Below are positions 1 through 11,934 of a stretch of DNA of 64,000 nt, in pieces. The stretch spans positions 434,001 to 498,000 of the forward strand of contig CAJVGD010000042.1 in the NCBI GenBank assembly GCA_910890315.1, in the 5' to 3' direction. A model generated the notes under the pieces. The model saw only the letters and a list, made by a program, of their open reading frames with translations. It was not told the DNA's origin and searched no databases. Numbering within the stretch: the stretch's first letter is position 1; every line of letters starts with the position of its first letter. Source of the DNA: Serendipita indica DSM 11827 (Eukaryota > Basidiomycota > Agaricomycetes > Sebacinales > Serendipitaceae). The position numbers and the translations under genes are program-made.

Positions 1-1
1 T

Positions 2-3000
2 CATCATGCTGGGCTGGCTCCCGACTCCAGCATCGAAGTTGGTCCGATGACCGAGCCAGAAGCCATCGAGGCGCTTCTATACGCCGCCAGTAGGCCAAAG
101 GATACTCCTCGATCCGAGCGGCAGTACGCCAAAGAGATTGTAAGAGCGTTGGGTTTCCTGCCTGCAGCTATCGTCCAAGCAGGACGCTCTTGCTCGCGCG
201 GTCAGTCTTTGAACATGTACTTGTCCTTATTCGACGCTCAGCCCCGTAAGCTTCTCGAACGCGGTCACGCCGGATCCTTGGACCAATATCGATACCCCAG
301 TGTGTATGCCGCACTAAGCGTGTCGCGGAACGATCTTGAAGCAATTCCTAAGCAATTCCTCCACCTTGCGGCCTTCTTCCACCACTCCGATATTCCCGTT
401 GCCATGATCATTGCAGCTATTGAGTGCAGTTTCAACAACCCAGCGGAATACATCGCACATTCCGGCAAGGTGGTCGAACTTCGACAGCGACTGAGGCAAT
501 GTTTGGCACCAGAAGCTACTGATAGCTCTCTGGCTTTGCTACATATTGATGGCATTTTGGAATCGCTCGGGAGCTTCTCCCTTATCAACAGAACCAATGT
601 TGCTGGTCGGCAGCTGTTTCATTTCCACCCACTCACTCAAGTATGGGCCCGAAGCATCCTATCTCCGGACGAGCAAATCATCAACAATCATATGGCCGCG
701 CTTGTCCTGAGCTGTTGCTCTGACAAGAAGCACCAATCCCTCCATTCCTCCATCGTACCCCATATCCAAGCAGTCCTCGGCATCTCTAGCAGCCTGCATC
801 CCAATTATCTGGCTGCTTTTGCTCCCCTTCTTCACGAGGCGGGCGAATATGATCAGGCTTGCAAGCTCTGGCGCACCGTAAGAGACCGTTGTATCGAAGA
901 GCATGGTCTTGCAAATGTTACTACGGTCCGAGCAAGTCTTAGCTTTGCGCAAATGCTGCGTGACTGTGGCAAATTTGATGAGGCGGAAGAGGTTGGTGCG
1001 GAAGTCGTGGAAATTAGCGGAAGGTTTATTACCGAGGATGTTGGCTTAGTCGTGCGGGCGTTTAGGAGTGCCGCTGTCACCTTTGAGTGCCAAGTCAAAT
1101 GGGAATCTGCAGCGGGTCAACTTTACGAGGCGCTCAAGATCTTGGAGGGCTCAAAGGGTGACCACACCGAACTTCTTCTTGAGGTTCAGGAGCATCTTGC
1201 GGTCACTCATCAGGAGCAAGGTCATTGGCAGAAAGCAGAGTCTCTGCGTAGCCAGATCCTGGGCGCTCGCCGTGAGAAGTTGGGTGTTGATCACGAGAAG
1301 ACGATAGAAGCAATGGTCAACCTGGCAGATACCTATCTCGAGCAAGGAAGATGGAACGAGGCCGCGTCAATGCAATCCCAAGTACTTCAAATACGAAGTC
1401 AATGTCTAGGGATGTCTCACCCCGCTACCATGGCAGCTGCCACGGATCTAGCAGTCACGTATGAACGCCTCGGAAGGTGGAATGCTGCCGTCACCCTTCA
1501 AGAAGACCTTCTCGAGACTCGGAGGAGACTGCTGCCGAACGATCACCCTGACCTCATCGAAGCAGCTGGGAATCTCGCATCGACGTATTGCAATCAAGGG
1601 CGATGGGTCGATGCTGAGAAGCTACAGAGAGAGGTGCTCAGTATGCGTCGAAGCTCGCTGGGAAATGAGCATAAAGAAACGGCGTACGCTATCAGCGAGC
1701 TTGCAGCAACGCTCTACGACATGGGTCGGTACAGTCAAGCGGAGAAGCTCCAACGCGAAGCCCTCGCTATTCGCAAGAAGGTTCTTGGAGAGAATCACCC
1801 AGACACTCTCATCTCCATCAGTAGCCTTGCGTGCACTTTGTCTGATATGGGCAAGTGGACGCGTGCAGAGCAACTTGCCAGAGATGCCATTGAGAAAATG
1901 AAGGAGTTAATGCCAAAGAACCACCCCGACACACTCAATGCTATTGGTGGCCTTGCCTTCACTCTCTCGGAACAAGGTCGCTATGAGGATGCGGAGAAGC
2001 TTCAACGAGAGCTGCTTGAAGCCTACGAATCCACTTTAGGAGAACACCCAGACACTCTAATAGCGCGCAGAGATTTGGCGTCCACCTACTGCGAGCTAGG
2101 AAAGTGGTCAGATGCTCTTGCTCTTCAGCTGAAAGTGGTCGAGCAGAGTAGGGAACTCCTCGACGAGCAGCATCCAGATGCACTCCTTGCATCTCGAAAC
2201 CTCGCGTGGACCTATTTGCAAATGGGTCGCTGGAAGGATGCATACACCCTTCTGGAGACCACAGTCTCGCATATGACCATTTCAATGGGGCCTAATCACC
2301 CAGATACAATCGAAGCTAGGTCAGACTTGGCCACGACCTTGTACGAGATGGGGAGGTTTGCAGAGGCGGAAGACATTCAACGCGAGGTGTTGAAGCTGCG
2401 AAAGACGTTGAACATGGACTATGAACCGCACGAAGCCACATCGCTTTCGATGGAGAGCCCGGCGAGCAAAGATCTGGTGGAGGCGGAGCGACACCACGAG
2501 GAGACTCTGCAAAGCCTAGGTCGGGAGCATCCAGACACACTACTTGCCATGGGAGATCTCGCGTTGACCATTGCAAATGCGGGCCGATGGGACGACGCAG
2601 CGAAGCTTCAAGTGGAGACGCTTAAATCGTGTGAAGTGGTCTTTGGTAAACGTCACCCCAGCACACTCGAAGCCATGGGAAATCTCGCAGCGACCTATTC
2701 GCTTATGATGGAGACGGTGAAGGCAGAGGAGTTACAGAAGGAAGTACTCGAAATCAGTGAAAAAGTTCTTGGGGAGCATCACCCAGATACAATCCTGGCC
2801 AAGAGCGCCCTCGCCGCCACGTACTCGGATACTGAACGCTATGAAGATGCACTTAAGTTACAAATCGACCTCGTCGACTTGCACAAGCGATATATGGGTG
2901 AGGAACACCCAGAAACATTGACAGCCCAAATGGATCTGGCACTCACTTATTCGGAGATGGGATCTACAAAGGAGGCAGAGGCCCTTCAGCGTACTATGGT

Positions 3001-3671
3001 GGAGAAATGTACACGGATACTTGGGAAAGAACACCCGGATACCTGCTGCGCCATCACAAATCTAGCGTCGACGCTCTCGCAGCAGGAAAACTGGGAAGAG
3101 GCGGCTGAGCTGCAGTCCTCCGTCATCGACATTTCACGCAAAGTCCTCGGGAGTGGGCACCCAGACTTTCTCGCCAACCTGACGAATCTATCTCAGACAT
3201 ATACGAAACTAGGACGATGGGCAGACGCCGAGGCGTTGCAGCGCCAGGTAGTGGATGGATGGGCGAAGAAAGTAGCAGGTCGGGAACACCCGCGCTACAA
3301 GCGAGCGAACTCTGCATTGCAGCAGATCAAGCAGCAGCGACGAGAGCTAGAAGGTTACGTCGACAAGCAAGACGAGCAGATTCTTTCGCCTGTGGAAGTC
3401 GACTCACCCCTCAGCGAAGGGTTTGGCCTCGTACATAAGTTTTTGGAGACGTTTCCTGTATTACGTCGAATCAGGCTGCCGTCGTCGGTAACGGTAAGTC
3501 GGCTCTCTAGCCCGCTTTATAAACTGACTACCTTCCCATTGACAGATGCTATGGGCGAAATGGGGCCATTTGGGTTTCTATGGAGGTATTATCTTGTGGG
3601 TTTCATCTGGGACAGTCAACTATTGGTATACACGATTTAGTATCATTGTACCTGGCCGTAGTCACCTTTGA
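2..3671 (+). CDS. STAND/NLR-like NB-ARC protein with kinesin-light-chain TPR array, 5' end cut by window
   Basis: The reading frame is open from the left edge, so the start and probably the nucleotide-binding domain lie outside. The first ~240 residues (through GPMTEPEAIEALL and the LHLAAFFHH segment) look like the winged-helix/ARC2-type tail seen after fungal NB-ARC domains. From about nt 880 to 3350 follow about 16 TPR units of ~42 residues with the recurring pattern LGxxHPDTLxAxxxLAxTY...GRxxEAExLQ, the kinesin-light-chain type. One unit around 2400-2500 is irregular. A predicted intron at 3494-3545 (gtaagt...cag) changes the frame and adds a short hydrophobic tail that could be a membrane anchor; without splicing the frame stops at 3640 and is also hydrophobic. 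Proteins of this build act as signal-sensing ATPases in fungal self/non-self recognition. The role here is inferred; the repeat array is certain. Confidence 0.85.
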
Positions 3672-3827
3672 CTCCGCTACGAATGAACTTGCGTTTTTCA
3701 AGACTACGTTGTCGGTGATGATGGCGGCTGCAATCGTGTCAACGGACACTTCGGGTTGCTCGTGGATGGTTGCGCAGTGTCACTGCTTGGTCTCTACTCT
3801 TCCAATCCTCGAAAATTATCACCTCAA

Positions 3828-4772
3828 ATGGCTGAAACCAGTGTTAAATCTGATGTCATTGAGCAAAGCAAACTGGAAGAGGCAGCAAAGATCGTCATTT
3901 GGTCAGAGACCGGAGAGTCTGTGACGTTTGGAAGCCTATTTGAACACCAGAAGACGATTGTAGTCTTTATTCGTCAGTGTTTCTCCTCTCTTTCATCCGA
4001 CTCGAATGCCGTAGCTCATCTTGTTCTCCGACCATGCAGGCCATTTCCTCTGCGGGGTAAGCGTTTGTCGTGCGTCAAGTGTTGGAATCTGATTTTTAAC
4101 GTGTAGATGTGTCAAGCATACGTGGAAGAGCTTGGAAAGGTGCCGAAATCGGACCTAGACGCTGCTGGGACGCGGATTGTGGTCGTTGGATGTGGGGGTT
4201 GGCCAGCTATCAAGCAGTACAGAGGTAATGTTCCACGAGAGAGCGCTGAAATATACGTCTGAAATGCGACAGTCAACGCCAACAACTATCCTTACGAGAT
4301 TTATGCTGAACCGACCCGCAAGTTGCATCAAGTACTTGGGCTAATAAGTAATCTCAAAGGACCAGCTGCCGGGGAAGCTCGTAAAAGCTATGTCCCAAGT
4401 GTATTAACCACAACCTTGGCCTCTATCGGTGTACGGCGTTTTACGAGCCAATGATGTGCCACTCACACTGCATATAGACCGGACTCCGACACCTAGGCAT
4501 GGCTTTCAATATGGGCAATACCACGCAGCTTGGAGGCGACTTTGTGCTCGGACCGGGTGCGCCTGGGTGTGGCTTTTCGTTTGACCAATGGCGGCTGACA
4601 ACGTTGCAGGTCTCCATACCGAATTTGCATGGAGGATGCGAAATACTCAAGATCGTGAGTATCTTGTCCCCATTCTCGCTGTTCCTCCGTTTCTGACGGC
4701 CCTTTGGCAGACGTCGAAATCGACGACCTGATGAAGGCGGCAGGAGTGGCTTATCGGGCAAGCGGAAACTGA
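3828..4772 (+). CDS. Peroxiredoxin-like (AhpC/TSA, PRXL2-type) thioredoxin-fold protein
   Basis: Seven exons give a coherent protein of about 210 residues. Predicted introns include 4431-4477, 4557-4609 and 4655-4710, plus three upstream. After an N-terminal strand the key motif is FIRHFLCGMC, assembled across an intron (ATT C|GC CAT TTC); it is the redox CxxC position of the AhpC/TSA-like family. Further conserved blocks are VVVGCGGW, YEIYAEPTRKLHQVLGL, QLGGDFVLGPG and FAWRMRNTQDH, ending VAYRASGN. All introns keep phase. The family is thought to reduce peroxides or act as thiol oxidoreductases in the cytosol, but the fungal members are poorly characterised. The gene follows the STAND gene by about 150 bp on the same strand. 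Start chosen at the ATG just before the first conserved block. Confidence 0.75.
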
Positions 4773-5121
4773 GCGGGAATCTATTCCAACTGCACTACGC
4801 CGCAGACGTTGTAATGTGTCCCTGGAATGCGAGCCTTGAGGCCATTAACCATAGTCGGCAACTTCGTCACAATCTCGGTTGAACCTGTTTTTTGTGTAGA
4901 TAGACAAAACTTTTCGGCACGTGTATAGTCATGAGAGTATGGCCTGGATTGGTGTACCCGCACGCCCCTCGGGTGGTTTTGTTCTGCCACTTCTCGGGAG
5001 GAGCTCGAGAGTTGAAATCGCCTTTGGAGCTGACCGCGACTTTGCTGTCTCGGAGTCCGTCGAGCAGGAAAATTCCTCTAAATTCTCAAAACGAGAGATT
5101 TAGAGCATTAGGCTTGTTAGG
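4773..5121. other. Intergenic stretch without recognised gene
   Basis: Between the peroxiredoxin-like gene and the Ser/Pro-rich gene. Only short overlapping ORFs with no family resemblance. Presumably a 3' region followed by a promoter; no clear TATA box was identified. Confidence 0.5.
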
Positions 5122-6636
5122 ATGAACTTTAAAGGAGGCATCCGCAAGTTGCTCTCCAGAAACCACAGCGTGGGTATCGCTGGGAGGGCATCAGACGTCT
5201 CAGAGGACTCAAGTATCTCGTACGATCGGTATGTGAATACCTTCATCCGGTTTCGACTCGACTCTCCTGTTGGCTGGATGTCGCGTGCATTATCGTTCGT
5301 CGACGACGATATAGCGACGATCCAAAATCGGGAAATTCGCCCCAATTTTCCTACTCATCGGGATGCATTACTTGATACTCCACATGATTCGGGCCGTTTC
5401 TTGCTTTATCCCTCTCAGTAATCACAGTGGAAAGAAGACTGACACCACCACTTTCTATCCAGATCCTCTGGCTCAATAGTACATCGTATGAAGACGTCTC
5501 TCAAATCCCGAAGCGGACGGTTGAGAAGGACCGTATCCGAGAGTGGCGCAGGCCACGACGAATTTGGCCTCGACGAGCCTTTCCCAGATAACAACATCAG
5601 CCGTAGAGATATGGTACATACACCGTATCCAGATGCCGCCGGTTCGTTCGGAGACTTGCGGAAGCGGGTTCCGCTACCGTCCAAAAAGAGCGCATTTATG
5701 GACCGGTATCGGGAGTCTGAGGAAAGTTTGGGGTGGGAAGATGGACCCTCTCCGCAAGAGAGACAAAAGAGCCAAGATATTGTATCGGCATGGCTTGATA
5801 CCAGCGGCGAGGCGGAGATTCCTCCGACGTCCAGTGCCGACCTTTCGTTTGGCGTTCCGGAGGAGGAAACAAGTGAGGTAGAAGGCCCCGGATACAATGA
5901 TGGCGTACCTTTTCCGGCGCGTCGGCAATCCCTTCGCATGCTTGACTCAATCTCGGAAGACGAGGTACCCGACTTTGTGGGGTCGGTGGTATCAACAGCA
6001 CCCTCTACGCCAATGGTCCCGCCAACCATTCCTTCTCGAAGCCGTTCCCCACCCTTGCGTCGACGTTCTTTGGATGGTCAAGAAGACTATCCCCGCCTAC
6101 GTGGCCTCGATACGATCCAAGAATCGGTACCTACACCAGAACCCAAGAGCCATACGGCCCCACGACGCTCACTTGATAGTGTGCGCCCAATGGCACTCGA
6201 GTCAATACCAGAAATTGACTCTAGTTCCCCACTTGCTTCCAATAAGCGACGGCTAGGACTCAAGGCATTCGGACTGCCTCGAAGCGAAAGTGCTCCAACA
6301 ATTCCGACTATACCCACCACATCTCGACCTTCACCGCCTCCTCCCTCTCGCAAGGCCTCTGCCGGCTTGATGATGACTCCAAGGACAAAAGGGCCGTGGA
6401 TGAGTTCATTGAGCGAGAACGGCGGTCTCTCCTCTCCTGGGACCCCCGTTTCGCCCTTTCAACGCAGTTCAAATAATTTGATGGGACCCCGAGAGCCGCA
6501 AGGCCGACATTCACCACAGTTCCAACGCAAGCCCCTCAGTCCACCAATATATTCCCCAGGCTCTGTTTCCATCCGATCGGACCGCATCCAAGATGAAGAG
6601 TCCAAGCGGCTGACGGAGATAGCCTACCTCACCTAG
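5122..6636 (+). CDS. Unrecognised Ser/Pro-rich, probably disordered protein
   Basis: Two exons are proposed: a short first exon (5122-5228, starting MNFKGGIRKLLSRNHS) and a long second exon from 5463, joined by an intron with a good gtatgt donor and a tccag acceptor; the phase fits (CG|A). The 233-nt intron is long for this window, so a further small exon is possible. The product (about 425 residues) is rich in Ser, Pro, Arg and acidic residues, with many SP/RS dipeptides and clusters such as RSRSPPLRRRSLD. It has no transmembrane segment and no recognised domain. Such composition is typical of disordered, phosphorylated regulators, but no function can be assigned. The second exon alone, read from the ATG at 5488, is the secure part. 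Confidence 0.55.
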
Positions 6637-7092
6637 CCCACGCCCAACCCTCGTTCATTTACCACCATCAAATCATTGCATTAGCTTCATGCTTCCACTT
6701 CTCTATCGTGTTCATGGGTTTGTTGGTCGCCTCTATCTCGCGCATGGTATCGCACATTGCTCTTCGCCAGCTGGATGCTGGATCACTCTTTCGCGTTCTC
6801 TCAGCCTTTGTAGCTCTCTCTCGTGTACTACTCCAATGAATCTGCTTTAGGTATGATTGGACTTTGAGGAATTTGGAGCTAACGCTCGCAATGATGAGAT
6901 ATAAGAGGTCTAGTTTGTCAAAGGCTCGTGGCCGAGCGGCACAACGATACCATGACCATTAATTACGAGAGTAACGCAGCCTATTGCAAGATCAATACTT
7001 AGACCAGTGTACGGAAGGTAGTCGCCAAGCCACCTGTTCCCACCCGGAGTCTGACGCTGCCCTCAATTTCTTCGTCTCCTCATCGCATCACC
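6637..7092. other. Intergenic stretch, upstream leader of GNAT copy A
   Basis: No gene seen. Its last ~52 bp (from 7041) are nearly repeated before the second GNAT gene (from 9049), so they belong to the duplicated unit and probably hold the 5' UTR. Confidence 0.5.
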
Positions 7093-8937
7093 ATGTCCGA
7101 TCTGAGGGCACTGAGAGAAACATACACACGCGAGAAGTTGATAAAAGTCATCGAAATCCTCAAATGCGGACCCGAAGAGTACAACAAACGGGACCACACC
7201 TGCAAGCACTCGGACGATTCTCCTTGCGTCGATCCATTAGAATGTTGCTTATTCGATGAATACGATGAACGGTTCCCGTGGAAAGCAGTACTCGTTGGAT
7301 ATGCTTACTACGAGTCGATCGAGACTGGGAAGCGAATGACGGTGGGACACTTCGTGGCCGATATTATCAACCGGGAGAAAATCAGAGATGTTTGGTATGA
7401 TCACATGGAAGCTGTGTCTCCTGTTCACGCTGTCGTCGCCGAGACCGTGTTTGACCGGCAAGGTTATATGCACCGCGAGCTCTACGAAGAGGAACCCAAG
7501 ATGGGGAGCGGCGTCTTCAAAAAGGAGATTGGAGAAGGTCCTCTCATTCTTCCCGTTTCATTGAGGTAGACGAGAAGTTTCGCCGACGCGGAATTGGAAC
7601 CAAGCTGCTAAGTGGGTTGCACAAGGTCGCTAAGCAGGAGGTAAGGAGCTCGCTCTGAAGTGCCATGCATCCTTATACTCTTCCATTAGGAAATTGAATT
7701 CATATGTACCTATCCCAAACCAGATACGAAGGATACCTTCACCGCCTTTGTGCGATCAGTAGGATACCGCCGCGTCGCACGGAGCAACATACTCGCGTAC
7801 GCCACAGATGAACACCATTCTTCAAGGCAACTGGCCAAACATCTAGATTCGAAGCCCGTCACCGTGGCTGATCGTACTCAGCTGTTGGAATACACAACGC
7901 CAATCTGTCTTGTCATTAGCAAGTACATGGGCAATGACGCTATAAGAATCCTTCAGAAATTCCCCATCGATACAGACTGGAACGAAACTAGCATCTACGG
8001 AATCACGCCACTTCATCTTGCTGCAAGCTTCGTCGCACCAGAAGTCATCGCGTTTCTTCTTTCCAGGGGAAAGGCATCCAGCAGCATATACCAACTCACA
8101 CATTATGGAAATACGCCGCTTGGCGTGTTGAAGGCGACGGGTGTTTCGGTTCGGTATTCGCCCACGAGCGGTCCAGTGATGAACTTGGATCACTGGAGAG
8201 GACATGCGGACGACTACGTCGAATGTTATAGATTGTTATCCACCGCGATGAACATGCCGTGGGATGACGCGCTCGAGAAGCGTGTTCGCGCTGGATGCAG
8301 CTGTGGAGAGTGTTTGGAGGGTGTAATGTCTCCTCGCCTCCAATTTTATATTCTTGGTGTGCATCTGATGGCTCATTTCTGATATTTCTCCCTAACATCA
8401 TACTACCCATAGGATATATTCGTGACTCAGTACAGGTAATCAAGGGACGTTGGGGGCAAAATACCGACAAAGAGTCCCTTCAAGCCGTCAACAGCATCTT
8501 TGGCCATCTTCCTACGACACTTTCCGCCGTATGCGACTTGGAATCGTTTCAAATAGGCTTCACGACTTTGCTCGAATATACAGGAGCATGGATTGAAGAG
8601 AAAATGATGCCAAATGCAAGCGGCCTCGAAAGGAAGATCGACCAATACACAGAGTTGGGTGGAGGGAGATGTCCAGACGTACCTCGAACTTGGCGGGACC
8701 ATCAACGACGCCTTGGGCTATCTCTTTGGCGAATGCTGCTATAAGGCATGGAGTCTTAAATTCCGAAACTTAAAGGAGACAAAGGCCATCCCCCATTGCG
8801 ATAATGACGACCTCATCAATCCGGTGCGGCTTGTGGCTTGTGGCATCAAGGATGGCAAGCCACCAAAGACGACGCCACTTCCGTTTGTCTTTAGGGACGT
8901 CTATTCGCATGTGAGTCATATTTCGACGGGTACATGA
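7041..8937 (+). repeat. Tandem duplication unit, copy A
   Basis: This unit and 9049-10950 match through the 5' leader (a shared run reading CTGACGCTGCCCTCAATTT), all exons, intron positions and the stop region. ATG distance from the leader start is 52 bp here and 53 bp in copy B. It is a direct head-to-tail duplication of one gene with its leader. Confidence 0.85.
7093..8937 (+). pseudogene. GNAT acetyltransferase-ankyrin gene, copy A, with two frame breaks
   Basis: The order is as in copy B: an N-terminal Cys-containing segment (CKHSDDSPCVDP), a GNAT fold with the acetyl-CoA loop RRRGIG, ankyrin-like helices (GITPLHLAA), a CSCGECLEG motif and a C-terminal helical region. Aligned with copy B, one base is missing between about 7540 and 7575, so the first frame ends at a TAG just before the acetyl-CoA loop. 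Two further bases are missing between about 8655 and 8690. Together they total three bases, so the end is back in phase. Both introns (after CAGGAG at about 7640; from about 8359) keep good borders. Two indels in a paralogue whose neighbour is intact suggest a recent pseudogene; assembly error is the alternative. Confidence 0.65.
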
Positions 8938-9048
8938 CAAATGAGCGATTAGTGGAGTCGATAAAGATAGTATGCATACTACAAAGCGTTTAATGCTAAT
9001 AAATTCTAACACCCGACGCTTACTTTTGATTTGCCACCAAAAATTCTT

Positions 9049-10950
9049 CACTCGGAGCCTGACGCTGCCCTCAATTTTCGTCGCCCGTCCTTAGATACAC
9101 CATGTCCAAGCTCTGCGTCCTCAGAGGAAGATCCAAATTCAAGGATCAGAAACTAGTCATCGAATTTCTCAAATGTGGACCCAAAGAGGCCAATAAATGG
9201 GGACACTGCTGCAAGCACTCGGATGATTCTGTTTGCGTCGATCCAATCGAATGCGAACTGTTCACCTATTACAACCCGCGGTTTACTTGGAGGACTGTGA
9301 TCATCGGGCATGCATATATCGAGCCAGTAAAGGGTGGAAAGCGCAAGACTGTGGGGACTCTGCTGGCTGACATTATCGATCGTGAGACGATTAGAGATGT
9401 GTGGTATGATCACATGTGCGCTGTATCCCCTATACATCTCCTCATTGCCGGGACGCTGTTCGACCGCCAGGGTTATATGGACCCCGAACTCTACGACGAC
9501 GAGATCAAGAAAGGGAGCGGCGTGTTTGGAAAAGAGATCGGAGAAGGGAGACTGTTACATCTTGAAAGTATCGTGGTGGACAAAGATTATCGTCGACAAG
9601 GCATTGGGGCTAAATTGATGAGCGGACTGCACAAGGTCGCAAAGAAGGAGGTAAGGTACTCGTTTCCCGTACTATAATCTCATACTCAGACTCATATATA
9701 GCAAGTATCGTTCATCTTTGCCTTCCCCGACACTGAGACGCAGGACTTCGTCGCATGCGCGCGCTCGGTCGGATATCGACATGTCGCACGCACAAGAGTG
9801 ATCGCATATGCAGTAGATCAACAGCACCCTTCGAGGAAACTGGACAAGAGTCTTGACCCCGAGCCATTTGCCTATTATCATCAAGCTCATCTGTTTGACT
9901 ACTCGACGCCAGTCTGTCTCGTCATCAGCAGATACATACCCAAATTCGCTGTGCAAATTCTTCAGAAGTTTCCTCTCGACACCGATTGGACCGAACGCGA
10001 TGACGGTGGAATGACACCCCTTCATCTTGCTGCAAAGGGCATCTCACCAGAGCTCCTTATGTTTCTTCTTTCCAAGGAGACCACATACGCATGTATACAT
10101 CAGCGCACGACATTCGGGGACACGCCGCTTACGGCCTTGAAGTCGTCGGCGAGGCGTGTTCGCGATATGCCGATGGGAATTCCTGCACCGAATTTGGATA
10201 ATTGGAGGGGTTATGCAGAAGATTACGTAGAATGCTACAAGCTGCTCATCTCTGCTATGAACGAACCGTGGGATGAGGAGCTTGAGAAGCGCGTTCGCTT
10301 CGGGTGCAGCTGTGGACACTGTCTCGAAGGTGTGATGTCCCCACGCGTTAAGTTCTATATCCTTGGTATGTGGTAACCCCCCTTTCTGTCTAGTATCGAG
10401 GTCTCATAGTCGTACAGCATATATTTATGAATCAGCTCGGATCATCAAGACACGATGGGGCGCAGAAACTAATGAAAACATCGCCAAAGTTGTCTCTGGA
10501 ATCTTTGCTCATCTACCTCCTACGCTCTCCGATGTCAGTAGCGAGGAGCCGTTCCAACGAGGCTTCGCGACACTCCTCGAATATATTGGCATCTGCCTCG
10601 AAGAAAACGAGATTCCGACTGCGGATAAAGTGGGCAAGAAGCTCGATTGGTACAGAGATATGGGCGAGGGAGAGGACACCCAGAGATATCTCAACCTTGG
10701 TGGGACGATCAACGATGCGTTGAGCTATCTCTTTGCTGGATGCTGCTACAAGACATGGAGTGCTGTGTTTAAAGAGTTGGACGAGGCGAAGGAGATTCCC
10801 CATTGTGATAACGACGACCTCATCACGCCAGTACGCCTTTTCGCCTGCGGCACGATGGAAACCGAACGGCCAAAATCAACGCTTGAATCCATCCCTCTTG
10901 ATGCCGTTCTCGGTCAGATGGTCGACATGCTGACGGGGTACCATTTTTGA
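9049..10950 (+). repeat. Tandem duplication unit, copy B
   Basis: Second copy of the unit described at 7041-8937, including about 50 bp of leader before the ATG. The introns between copies are much more diverged than the exons, so the duplication is not very recent. Confidence 0.85.
9102..10950 (+). CDS. GNAT N-acetyltransferase fused to ankyrin-like repeats, intact copy
   Basis: Three exons (introns 9651-9701 and 10366-10417) give about 580 residues with no break. The first third is a GNAT domain: strand HLESIVVDKDY is followed by RRQGIGAKLMSGLHK, the pyrophosphate-binding motif A (Q/RxxGxG) of this superfamily. The middle holds two ankyrin-like units (GGMTPLHLAA and FGDTPLTALK). A CSCGHCLEGVMSPRVKFYI block follows, then a helical C-terminus with GGTINDALSYLF. 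An early cluster (CCKHSDDSVCVDP) may bind metal or form disulphides. It probably acetylates a protein or small molecule, with the ankyrin part choosing the partner; the substrate is unknown. The neighbouring copy A is the same gene in decay. Confidence 0.8.
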
Positions 10951-11934
10951 TAGCTGGTTGAAACCCCTACTTTCTTGTCATCGTGTAGGTATTTCTTGAT
11001 AGAATTCGAAGTTGCTTAGATTCCCCGTGGTTTCCTCCATTTCAATCTCTATTCCAAGTGGCAGGTGACTGGCAGATTTTCTCAAGCTTCGAGCCGCTAA
11101 TTTGGGCTGGCCCCTACCGCGCTGAACATAGAATGTCTGAGTATATATAAAGACGTTGAGGGGGGGAACCGAGCCCCATTCTGTCAGATCTTATTATCAG
11201 ATGGCTTCCTAATACTACTAAGCGAAGTTGCGAATGTCTGTTTGTTTAGGCCCTAGTCTCCGTAATCAGCACTTCAAAAGAGACTAAATGATTGCTTTTC
11301 AGTAGTGGCACCTATAAATTTCTCATCGTGTCGCCGATAGCGCATGTCCTCGTAGCTTGCAACCCCGCCCCTGCACTGACACGCCACTCTACACATTCAA
11401 GGGCAGTGCTGGGCCCTTCTCTCTCTATCTACTTACACCGGGCAGAATTATGGGGGTTGTGTTCTCCATGTACGTCCGGGACCAAGTTGACAGTGTATCT
11501 AGTATATATATGGGCCTGTCGGGCACAAAGCGGCCGTAGAAGGAGATAGACGATACATGTCGATGGAAACGGTAACATGGAGGGCCCTCCTTCCATCGCC
11601 CAGTGTCTTAGCAGGATAGGGGATGAAGCTTGCGGTTTCAAGCTGTTACGAGATGTTCTATTTATTTGCGCTTCTACATTCGATTTGAGGCTCATAGCAG
11701 GATATCTCAACAAGTCTATAATATATTCCCAACGCCTTAGAATCATGACCCCATGCCTATTTCTCGTTGGTCAGGGATACCAAGCGCGATGAATACCAAG
11801 CGAGTGTTTTATGTCCGAAAAATCTGCATATTTTTGGTAACTATGGAATGTTTTTATTCCATTGCAAGAACTTTGGCGTGTACCGACAGTTGAGCAGCGA
11901 AGAGGTCGAAATATCCACATCTATAGTTATTCTC
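10951..11934. other. Intergenic stretch with a TATA-like element but no recognised gene
   Basis: About 980 bp between convergent genes (GNAT copy B and the importin). A TATA-like sequence (gtatatataaag, near 11142) is followed by a short G run. ORFs downstream of it (for example 11292-11549) show no family resemblance and are not called. A non-coding transcript cannot be excluded. Confidence 0.4.

Noticed and set aside
1461-2576. Long antisense and off-frame ORFs within the TPR array
   Set aside because: They are by-products of the repetitive, stop-poor TPR coding sequence.
6920-6990. tRNA-like D-arm text (ggctcgtggccgagcgg)
   Set aside because: No anticodon arm, no T-loop GTTCGA and no pairing 3' acceptor strand follow at the right distance.
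11142-11560. TATA-like box with a downstream ORF
   Set aside because: The ORF (11292-11549) looks random, and no known small nuclear RNA start was recognised downstream.
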